Assembly: GCA_019247865.1 (NCBI GenBank) | Contig: JAFBAJ010000245.1 | Location: forward strand, 1 to 11,380 | Origin: Acidobacteriota bacterium | GTDB lineage: Bacteria > Acidobacteriota > Blastocatellia > Pyrinomonadales > Pyrinomonadaceae | Length of the DNA stretch: 11,380 nt | Reading direction: 5' to 3' | Shown: positions 1 to 6,662 of the stretch, piece by piece | Layout: each line of letters begins with the position of its first letter | How positions within the stretch are numbered: position 1 is the first letter of the stretch | Translations under genes and position numbers: made by a program | The notes under the pieces: generated by a model | The model's input: the letters and a program-made list of their open reading frames with translations, nothing else | Database searches by the model: none | Told to the model about the DNA's origin: nothing

Positions 1-467
1 ACCTGACCCGTCCCGTCGCCAGTGCCCGTCGAATTGGCAGGGCCTGTTCCCGGCCCGCCGAAAGTTCCCGGATCGCTGTTCGCGTTGCCGAGCGCGACGG
101 GCACGCCGCGCGGAATCGGCGGCACGTTTGAACCCGTGTTCGAAACTTTGTCCGGCACTCGGGTCGGGTCGTCCGCGCGGTCGATCAGCTCAGTTCTCTG
201 GGCGACAGCGTTTCTGTCATTCGCATTATTGGCTGCGCGCGGGGCTGCGTTGCGCGTTTCGGGAGCGGGCTGTTCGGCCTGCGTCGGCGCGAGCAGCACG
301 ATAAAGTCAAGGTCTCGATTTTCCAGGTGCGCGTCGTAGGCGTAGATGCTGACGACGCCGAGGCACATGACGACCAGTGTATAACCGGCGAGCGTGGCGA
401 GCAGGAACCGTCCCCGTCGCTTGAGCTCTTTCTGATGTGAAGCGGACTCGACTAGATTCGCAAACAT
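1..467 (-). CDS. TonB-like energy transducer, N-terminal part (partial)
   Basis: This minus-strand frame starts at ATG 467-465 behind a very strong purine-rich Shine-Dalgarno stretch (complement of about 470-482). It stays open for 155 codons and runs off the left edge, so the C-terminus is missing. The protein opens MFANLVESASHQKELKRRG, a short basic cytoplasmic segment. One hydrophobic membrane segment follows at about residues 21-43, ending VSIYAYD. Beyond residue 65 it is a long Pro/Ala/Asn/Gly-rich linker. A basic N-terminus, single anchor and disordered periplasmic linker is the layout of TonB-type proteins, and this N-terminus resembles those I recall annotated as energy transducer TonB in Acidobacteriota. 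The diagnostic C-terminal TonB domain lies outside the window, so another single-pass periplasmic protein cannot be excluded. The divergent 182-bp gap to the next gene probably holds promoters for both directions; I saw no convincing pair of boxes. Confidence 0.6.
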   Translation of the reverse strand, partial: MFANLVESASHQKELKRRGRFLLATLAGYTLVVMCLGVVSIYAYDAHLENRDLDFIVLLAPTQAEQPAPETRNAAPRAANNANDRNAVAQRTELIDRADDPTRVPDKVSNTGSNVPPIPRGVPVALGNANSDPGTFGGPGTGPANSTGTGDGTGQ

Positions 468-649
468 TCTCCTCTTCCTCCCAATCATCAAAGCCGGTGC
501 CAAACGGGTCGCTGGGAGCGTCCTCTGCACACTTAGACCCCGCCCCGCAGGAGCTTGTTCCCGAAATCGCAAAAGGTCTGTACACCGCGCCCCATTTCTT
601 TTAGGATGGACGGCGTTCAATCAATCCGGATTCAGAGGAAGAAAAGAGT

Positions 650-958
650 ATGGCGACGAGTGCAGAATGGCATGAGAGTTATGCGGACATGAGCGAGCTG
701 GCGCGCAACTTTTCGCGCGCGGTGAAATCCGTGCAGGAGGAGCTGGAAGCCGTCGACTGGTACAACCAGCGCGCGCAGGCGACGACGGACGAACAGCTCC
801 GCCGCATCCTCGAACACAACCGCGACGAAGAGATCGAGCACGCCATGATGGCGCTCGAATACCTGCGCCGCATCAATCCAGTCTTTGACAAACATATGCG
901 TACTTATCTCTTCACGCAGGGCGACATTCTGGAGATAGAGGAAAAGGCCGAGGATTAA
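650..958 (+). CDS. Encapsulated-ferritin-like protein (EncFtn family), lacking a visible encapsulin-targeting tail
   Basis: This 102-residue, mostly helical protein closely resembles the Rhodospirillum rubrum EncFtn family, whose members form annular decamers of two-helix subunits with a di-iron ferroxidase centre at the subunit interface. Diagnostic stretches are EELEAVDWYNQR (residues 30-41), HNRDEEIEH (56-64) and the C-terminal RTYLFTQGDI (84-93). By alignment from memory, the iron ligands E32/E62/H65 of R. rubrum correspond to E31, E61 and H64 here. W37 and Y38 and the acidic entry residues E30 and E33 are also present. A purine-rich SD (about 635-647) precedes ATG 650. Classical EncFtn proteins end in a short targeting peptide and sit next to an encapsulin shell gene. 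Here the protein stops at EIEEKAED with no such peptide, and the next gene is a dehydrogenase. Expected role: Fe(II) oxidation or storage; whether it is compartmentalised is unknown. Confidence 0.85.
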   Translation: MATSAEWHESYADMSELARNFSRAVKSVQEELEAVDWYNQRAQATTDEQLRRILEHNRDEEIEHAMMALEYLRRINPVFDKHMRTYLFTQGDILEIEEKAED

Positions 959-1042
959 AAGCCCGACACGTCCCGGCCGCTCTGTTTCGTTGCGTGAAGC
1001 CTTCATCAAGCTATCATCTAACCTCGATTAAAGGAGAAACGC

Positions 1043-2323
1043 ATGCCCCCACAAGCAGAGACCGCGAGGTCTTCGTCTGAAGAACTGAACCCGTTCGAGA
1101 TCGCCAAGCAGCAGTTCGACCGCGCGGCCGAATATCTGGAGCTGGAAGAGTCCATGCGCAATGTGCTGCGCCACGCCAAGCGACAGCTCATCGTCTCGAT
1201 CCCGGTCAAGATGGACAGCGGCCGCGTAGAGGTCTTTGAAGGCTATCGCGTCCAGCACAACATCGCGCGCGGCCCCGCCAAAGGCGGCATCCGCTATCAC
1301 CCGCAGGTCACGCTCGACGAGGTCAAAGCACTGGCCTCGTGGATGACCTGGAAGTGCGCGACCGTCGGCATCCCGTACGGCGGCGGCAAGGGCGGAGTGG
1401 TCTGCGATCCCAAGAGCATGTCGCGCGATGAGCTGGAACGCCTGACGCGCCGTTATGCCTTCGAGATCGCGCCCATCATCGGCCCCGGCCGAGACATTCC
1501 AGCGCCGGACGTGTACACGGACGAGCAGACGATGGCCTGGATCATGGACACCATCTCGATGGTCAAGGGGCACACGGAGCTGGCGGTCGTGACGGGCAAG
1601 CCGCTCTCGCTCGGCGGCTCGGCCGGACGCGCCGAGGCGACTGCGCGCGGCGGTCTTTACGTCCTGCGCGAAGCTTGCCGCGTCAAAGGGATTGACCTCA
1701 AAGGCGCGCGCGTCGTCGTGCACGGCTTCGGCAACGCGGGCGCGAACTTTGCCCGGCTGGTGGCGGGCGACGGAGCGCGTGTCATCGCCGCCTGCGATTC
1801 GAGTTGCGGCGTCTACGCCGAGAACGGCATCAACGTCGAAGCGGCCCTGCGCCACAAGGCCGAGACGGGCTCCCTGCAGGGTCTGGATAACACGCAGGAG
1901 ATCGGCTGCGAGGAGATTCTGGAGCTGGACTGCGACATCCTCGTCCCTTCCGCGCTGGAGAACAGCATCACGCTCGCCAACGTCGAACGCGTCAAAACAC
2001 GCATCATCATCGAGCTGGCGAACGGCCCGACCACTCCCGGCTCAGACCGCATCCTGGCGGACGCGGGCGTCTTTCTCGTCCCGGACATTCTGGCGAACGC
2101 GGGCGGCGTCACCGTCAGCTACTACGAATGGGTGCAGGATCAGTACTCTTTCTTCTGGTCCGAGAATCAGGTCAACGACACGCTGGAACAGACGATGCGC
2201 ACGGCCTTCCGCTCCGTGCACGAGACGGCCAACCTGCACCAGACGGACATGCGCACGGGCGCTTACATTCTCGCCGTTGACCGCGTCGCCAAAGCGACCA
2301 GCGTCCGCGGCATCTTTCCCTGA
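1043..2323 (+). CDS. gdhA: Glu/Leu/Phe/Val dehydrogenase, probably glutamate dehydrogenase
   Basis: The 426-residue protein matches the hexameric glutamate dehydrogenase family, which reversibly converts L-glutamate, water and NAD(P)+ to 2-oxoglutarate, ammonium and NAD(P)H in the cytosol. The N-terminal dimerisation/substrate domain carries GPAKGGIRYHP (K80), MTWKCA (K104) and the signature VGIPYGGGKGG with catalytic K116. The expected acidic catalytic residue is D156 in PAPDV. The Rossmann domain begins near residue 200 with GFGNAG at 228-233 and D252 after the second strand. The substrate-contacting Ser is S360 in VSYYEW. Length and motif order are normal, with no truncation. The start is fixed by AAGGAG at 1031-1036, seven bases before ATG. 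The 84-bp gap after the ferritin-like gene allows either co-transcription or its own promoter. Branched-chain or phenylalanine dehydrogenases share this fold, and cofactor preference cannot be read reliably here. Confidence 0.9.
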   Translation: MPPQAETARSSSEELNPFEIAKQQFDRAAEYLELEESMRNVLRHAKRQLIVSIPVKMDSGRVEVFEGYRVQHNIARGPAKGGIRYHPQVTLDEVKALASWMTWKCATVGIPYGGGKGGVVCDPKSMSRDELERLTRRYAFEIAPIIGPGRDIPAPDVYTDEQTMAWIMDTISMVKGHTELAVVTGKPLSLGGSAGRAEATARGGLYVLREACRVKGIDLKGARVVVHGFGNAGANFARLVAGDGARVIAACDSSCGVYAENGINVEAALRHKAETGSLQGLDNTQEIGCEEILELDCDILVPSALENSITLANVERVKTRIIIELANGPTTPGSDRILADAGVFLVPDILANAGGVTVSYYEWVQDQYSFFWSENQVNDTLEQTMRTAFRSVHETANLHQTDMRTGAYILAVDRVAKATSVRGIFP

Positions 2324-2349
2324 GAGCTGTTTGAAAGCCGCCGGTCAAA

Positions 2350-2487
2350 GCTCCGTCGGGAGCGAGCTGTTTTCGCAGCCCTTCAGGAGCGAGCCGTTTT
2401 CGCCGCTCCGTGAGGAGCAAGATGTTTTCGAAGCTCCGTAGGAGCGAGATGTTCTCTCAGCTCCGTAGGAGCTGGATGTTTATAGCC
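2350..2487 (+). repeat. Tandem hairpin repeats, family A (five units, 27-28 bp period)
   Basis: Five adjacent units start at about 2350, 2378, 2405, 2433 and 2460. The typical unit is GCTCCGTAGGAGC followed by GAGATGTTTTC or GATGTTTATAGC. Each unit contains a short palindrome (GCTCC/GGAGC around a 3-4-base loop), best formed in units 1 and 3-5 and decayed in unit 2. The array begins directly after gdhA and could act as structured 3' UTR or a barrier to read-through. No open frame of note crosses it. Confidence 0.85.
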
Positions 2488-2506
2488 CCTCCAGTCTCCC
2501 ACAGAT

Positions 2507-2549
2507 GAGCTCCGTCAGGAGCGGAATATGTCGCTCCTACCGGAGCTTC
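2507..2549. repeat. Head-to-head pair of family-A units forming a large inverted repeat
   Basis: Positions 2508-2523 and 2532-2547 are reverse complements at 14 of 16 positions around the 8-base loop GAATATGT. Each arm also contains its own small palindrome (GCTCC...GGAGC), so either one long hairpin or two small ones can form. This is the point where the repeat array switches orientation. Confidence 0.85.
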
Positions 2550-2570
2550 AAATCGGGTGGCGGCTGACGG

Positions 2571-2830
2571 GCTATAAACATGTCGCCGCTCCGCGGCTAT
2601 AAACATGACGCCGCTCTGCGGTTATTAATCATGACCGCTCCGCGGCTCTTCATGACGCCGCCTTGCGGCTCTAAACATTCCGCCGCTCTGCGGCTTTACG
2701 CTATTTGACGCTCTGCGGCTATTAAATTATGCCGCCGCTCTGCGGCTATTAAATTATGCCGCCGCTCTGCGGCTATTAAATTATGCTGACGCTCTGCGGC
2801 TTTTAATCATGCCGCCGTTCTGCGGCTTAA
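2571..2830 (-). repeat. Tandem hairpin repeats, family B (ten units), inverted relative to family A
   Basis: Ten short palindromes of the form CCGC-TCT-GCGG are centred at about 2591, 2616, 2640, 2663, 2688, 2713, 2740, 2767, 2794 and 2820, spaced 23-27 bp. Each is followed by an AT-rich spacer, CTATAAACATGACG in the first units drifting to CTATTAAATTATG in the later ones. Units at 2731-2757 and 2758-2784 are identical over 27 bp, a recent duplication. The spacer GGCTATAAACATG is the reverse complement of the family-A tail ATGTTTATAGCC, which is why this block is assigned to the opposite strand. The array ends about 25 bp before the next start codon. Confidence 0.85.
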
Positions 2831-2853
2831 AAACTTTCTTAGAGAGAAAAAAG

Positions 2854-3216
2854 ATGGATGACAAGATCAACGTCTACGAGAAGCCGACTTGAACCAAATG
2901 CCGAGAGGCCGCCCGCCTGCTCCGTGAGAGCGGCATTCCGTTCGAGAAGATCAACTATTACATCGAGCCGCTCAGCGCAGAGAAGCTGCGCGAGCTGCTC
3001 GGCAAAATGCAGCTCAAACCGCGCGACCTGCTCCGCACGAGCGAGCCCATCTACCGCGAACTGCATCTAAAAGAGAGCACGCACACAGACGATGAATTGA
3101 TCGCCCTGATGGTCGAACACCCGGACCTCATCCAGCGTCCCATCGTCGAACGCGGCACGCGCGCCGTCCTCGGGCGGCCCACGGAAAATATCAAGGAATT
3201 GTTGGAACGGTCTTAG
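2854..3216 (+). CDS. Putative selenoprotein: ArsC/Spx-family reductase with Sec (in-frame UGA) in a UxxC motif
   Basis: From ATG 2854 the frame reads MDDKINVYEKPT, then TGA at 2890-2892, then TKCREAARLL and on to TAG at 3214-3216. That is 120 residues if the UGA is read as selenocysteine (U13). The remainder is a full ArsC/Spx thioredoxin-fold protein. Spacing matches E. coli ArsC exactly from memory: catalytic C12 corresponds to U13, and the arsenate-binding R60, R94 and R107 to R61 (DLLRTSEP), R95 (LIQRPIV) and R108 (LGRPTE). C16 gives a U-T-K-C redox pair like the CxxC of Spx-type members. No ATG, GTG or TTG occurs in frame between the UGA and ATG 3007, so a conventional call would keep only residues 52-120 and lose the active site. 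A SECIS-like hairpin lies downstream of the UGA. Only a weak purine-rich SD (about 2841-2853) is visible. The stop lies 2 bp before radA, implying co-transcription. Substrate is unknown: arsenate, or a protein or small-molecule disulfide. The alternative is a nonsense mutation of a Cys codon. Confidence 0.8.
2915..2934 (+). promoter_or_regulatory. Candidate bacterial SECIS element (Sec insertion hairpin)
   Basis: Directly downstream of the in-frame UGA (2890-2892) the RNA can pair 2915-2917 (GCC) with 2932-2934 (GGC), bulge a single U at 2918, and pair 2919-2922 (GCUC) with 2928-2931 (GAGC). The apical loop 2923-2927 is CGUGA. A bulged U in the upper stem and a GU in the apical loop are the features I recall as recognised by SelB in E. 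coli fdhF. The loop G lies 31 nt after the UGA, within the range I recall for bacterial SECIS elements. Not folded computationally. Confidence 0.6.
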
Positions 3217-3218
3217 GG

Positions 3219-4592
<1,374 letters not shown>

Positions 4593-4600
4593 ATTGTAAT

Positions 4601-4680
4601 TGTAGGGGCAGGGCTGGTCCCTGCCCGTGTGTTCAGTAAATCGAGCGGGCAGGGACCAGCCCTGCCCCTACATTTTTTTT
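4601..4680. repeat. REPIN-like inverted hairpin doublet with T-run, possible terminator
   Basis: Positions 4601-4627 and 4646-4672 are perfect 27-bp inverted repeats around an 18-bp loop, followed by eight T (4673-4680). Each arm is itself a hairpin: GGGCAGGG (4606-4613) pairs with CCCTGCCC (4619-4626), and 4647-4654 pairs with 4660-4667. Two inverted hairpins back to back is the layout of REP doublets (REPINs) or small MITE-like elements. The strong stem plus T-run would also work as an intrinsic terminator for radA, though the T-run abuts the next start codon. Confidence 0.85.
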
Positions 4681-4683
4681 GCG

Positions 4684-5445
4684 ATGCCTGCACAAAACCT
4701 CAGAGGCTTTACAGAGCGCGTTGCTTTGGTGACGAACGGGTCGCGCGGGATCGGCCGCGCGGTCGCGTTGCAGCTTGCGTTGCAGGGCGCGTACGTCATC
4801 GTCAACTATCGCGATGCGGAGGACGAGAGCGTGGTCAACGAGCTGCGCGAGCTGGGCACGCTGGCGCATGCTGTGCGTGGAGATGTCTCGCGCAGCGCGG
4901 ATGTGCGGCTGATGTTTCTGGCAATCGAAGAGACTTTCGGGCGGCTCGACCTGCTGGTCAATAACGCTTACGCCAATCATGAAGCGACGCTCGATGAGTT
5001 GACTGAAGAGACGTGGGACAGGGTTCTGGGACTCACGCTCAAGGGCGCTTTCCTCTGCTCGCAGGCGGCGGCGCGCTTGATGCGGAAGCGTCCCGCTCCG
5101 GCCATCGTCAATATCTTTTCCGAAACAGCTCTGAGCGGAAGCGCGGGCAGCGCCGCCCTCGTCGCGGCGCAGGCCGGTCTCGCCGGTCTGACAAAAGCTC
5201 TGGCGCGCGAACTCTCGCCGCCCATACGCGTCAATGGCGTGGCCGTCGGGGGCGCACAAAACGCTCTGACCATCAATTATTACGACTGGACTCAGTCCCT
5301 CAAGCGCCCGCACGTCAAGCGAGACAAGCCGTCCGGCTCGGCCCGGCTGGCGCCGGATGACATCGCACGCGCCTGCCTCTACCTGCTCTCATCCGACGCG
5401 GCCGCCATCAACGGGCAAACGCTCGTCGTCGGCAGCGACAAGTAG
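4684..5445 (+). CDS. SDR-fold protein with degenerate catalytic site
   Basis: The 253-residue protein clearly has the short-chain dehydrogenase/reductase fold. It has a nucleotide-binding glycine motif TNGSRGIG (17-24), NYRD after the second strand, the GDVS region (67-70), and NNAYANH (93-99) where the family has NNAG. The C-terminus is typical (DDIARACLYLLSSDAAAINGQ). The catalytic tetrad Asn-Ser-Tyr-Lys is mostly gone. By alignment to FabG, only S146 (NIFS) remains; the usual Asn is T118 (LTLKGAF), Tyr is L159 and Lys is Q163 (ALVAAQAG). It probably binds a dinucleotide or a partner without classic SDR chemistry. ATG 4684 is preferred; a GTG at 4627 in frame would translate the repeat doublet. 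No SD is visible because the repeat's T-run lies immediately upstream, so poor translation or leaderless initiation is possible. FabG-like or pteridine-reductase-like SDRs are the nearest relatives; the substrate is unknown. Confidence 0.85.
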   Translation: MPAQNLRGFTERVALVTNGSRGIGRAVALQLALQGAYVIVNYRDAEDESVVNELRELGTLAHAVRGDVSRSADVRLMFLAIEETFGRLDLLVNNAYANHEATLDELTEETWDRVLGLTLKGAFLCSQAAARLMRKRPAPAIVNIFSETALSGSAGSAALVAAQAGLAGLTKALARELSPPIRVNGVAVGGAQNALTINYYDWTQSLKRPHVKRDKPSGSARLAPDDIARACLYLLSSDAAAINGQTLVVGSDK

Positions 5446-5480
5446 CCTTTTTTAATCCGCGCCGCCCGCCAAAGCTTTTC

Positions 5481-5510
5481 GTGACGCAAGGGTTACAGGC
5501 GTGTTAAGAT
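5481..5510 (+). promoter_or_regulatory. Candidate sigma70-type promoter with extended -10
   Basis: GTGACG (5481-5486, 4/6 to the -35 consensus) lies 18 bp before TAAGAT (5505-5510, 4/6 to the -10 consensus), with TG one base upstream of the -10 as in extended -10 promoters. Predicted transcription would start around 5517-5519, at or next to ATG 5519, which also lacks an SD. Match strength is modest and this could be chance. Confidence 0.3.
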
Positions 5511-5518
5511 GCCACATT

Positions 5519-6640
5519 ATGCGCACGGACGTTATTCTCATCAGAGTAATCTTCACCGCGATTCTGGTCGCAGCCGGATACGTTCTGCATCCTGTTCCGG
5601 GCGAGCCCTGGGTTTCCGCCGCCGTTGCCGCCGCCGTCGCCATCGCCATCATTTTTTTCGAGATGCGGATTCGTCGCGCCAGCCTCAAGACGCTGATCGG
5701 CGCGGCCGTCGGCTCGATCCTGGGCATCATCGGGGCGTTTCTGATCGGCCTGCTCATTATCTATCAGCAGTCGGTCGCGGTCTCTCCCGGCACGCGCGCT
5801 TTTCTGACGCTCGCACTGATCCTCTTTATGGCTTATGTCGGCCTGATGGTCGGCGCGGCCAAAGGCGAGTATCTGGACCTGGCTGCCCTGGGCGGCATCT
5901 TCAGCGACAAGACCGCGCGGCGCGACCTCAAGATTCTGGACACCTCGGTCATCATCGACGGGCGCATCGCGGATGTCGCGGAGACAGGATTTTTGACGGG
6001 CTCGCTGATCATCCCGCAGTTCATCCTGCGCGAGTTGCAGCAGGTCGCGGATTCGCCCGACTCCTCCAAGCGCCAGCGCGGCCGTCGCGGCCTCGACATG
6101 CTCAATCGCCTGCAGAACAACAGCACGCTCGACATCCAGATCGTCGAAACGGATTTCCCGGCCGTGCGCGAAGTGGACCTGAAGCTCATCGAGCTCGGCA
6201 AGCAGCTCGATGCAGTGATCGTGACCAACGATTTCAACCTCAACAAGGTCTCGCAACTGCGCGGCGTGAGCGTGCTCAATATCAACGAGCTGGCGAACGC
6301 TTTGAAGCCTGTCGTCCTGCCGGGCGAAGCGATGCGCGTCTTCATCCTGAAAGAGGGCAAAGAGTACAATCAGGGCGTCGCCTATCTGGATGACGGGACG
6401 ATGGTCGTGGTGGACAACGCGCGCCGCCTGATCGGTAAGAACGCGGACATCGCCGTCACCAGCGTCCTCCAGACGACGGCCGGCAAGATGATCTTCGGCC
6501 GCCTGTGGGAAGAGTCCGACAGCGGCAACGGCGGCTACAACGATTCGCGCGCCAACGGCACGCGCCGCCCGGCGCGCGACCTGCGCGCCACCAGCATCGC
6601 CCCCAATCGCGCAGACCATAGCGAGCCTGTAACTGAATGA
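5519..6640 (+). CDS. YacL-like membrane PIN-TRAM domain protein
   Basis: The 373-residue protein begins with four hydrophobic segments at about residues 6-26, 31-47, 57-82 and 92-113. A PIN ribonuclease domain follows (about 137-262), and a TRAM RNA-binding domain (about 266-328) ends TTAGKMIFGR. PIN acidic residues are visible: D141 and D147 in ILDTSVIIDGR, E172 in FILRELQ, and D238 in VTNDFNLNK. The last ~45 residues are a low-complexity, Arg/Asn/Ser-rich tail. This is the architecture of B. subtilis YacL, an inner-membrane protein with a cytosolic PIN nuclease and a nucleic-acid-binding TRAM domain; its RNA target is not known to me. It sits immediately upstream of ispD-ispF, as in Bacillus. 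ATG 5519 is chosen over an in-frame GTG at 5501 because the hydrophobic segment follows closely. No clear SD is seen. Confidence 0.9.
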   Translation: MRTDVILIRVIFTAILVAAGYVLHPVPGEPWVSAAVAAAVAIAIIFFEMRIRRASLKTLIGAAVGSILGIIGAFLIGLLIIYQQSVAVSPGTRAFLTLALILFMAYVGLMVGAAKGEYLDLAALGGIFSDKTARRDLKILDTSVIIDGRIADVAETGFLTGSLIIPQFILRELQQVADSPDSSKRQRGRRGLDMLNRLQNNSTLDIQIVETDFPAVREVDLKLIELGKQLDAVIVTNDFNLNKVSQLRGVSVLNINELANALKPVVLPGEAMRVFILKEGKEYNQGVAYLDDGTMVVVDNARRLIGKNADIAVTSVLQTTAGKMIFGRLWEESDSGNGGYNDSRANGTRRPARDLRATSIAPNRADHSEPVTE

Positions 6641-6643
6641 CTA

Positions 6644-6662
6644 AGGGATATCCAGCATCCCT
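6644..6662 (+). promoter_or_regulatory. Small hairpin over the ispD ribosome binding site
   Basis: AGGGAT (6644-6649) and ATCCCT (6657-6662) are perfect 6-bp inverted repeats around a 7-base loop, ending directly before ATG 6663. The only SD-like sequence for ispD (AAGGGA, 6643-6648) lies in the left arm, so pairing would hide it. It may modulate ispD translation or may be fortuitous. Confidence 0.35.

Noticed and set aside
307..585. Small minus-strand gene upstream of the TonB-like gene
   Set aside because: It overlaps the TonB-like N-terminus in another frame, lacks an SD and has shadow-like composition.
2350..2830. CRISPR array
   Set aside because: Units are 23-28 bp end to end with no unique spacers. 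The spacers themselves are repeated and the repeats drift, and no cas genes are nearby.
2704..2853. Short repeat protein (27 bp = nine codons, giving AAALRLLNY-type units)
   Set aside because: Upstream units are spaced 23-25 bp and break the frame, there is no start codon with an SD, and the palindromic structure explains the sequence better.
2854..3216. Pseudogene caused by a nonsense mutation
   Set aside because: The only defect is a TGA (not TAA/TAG) exactly at the redox-active Cys codon, with an intact frame on both sides and a downstream hairpin. Not formally excluded without the sel genes.
4627..4683. Upstream GTG start for the SDR gene
   Set aside because: It would translate through the inverted-repeat doublet and add 19 non-homologous residues before the normal SDR N-terminus.
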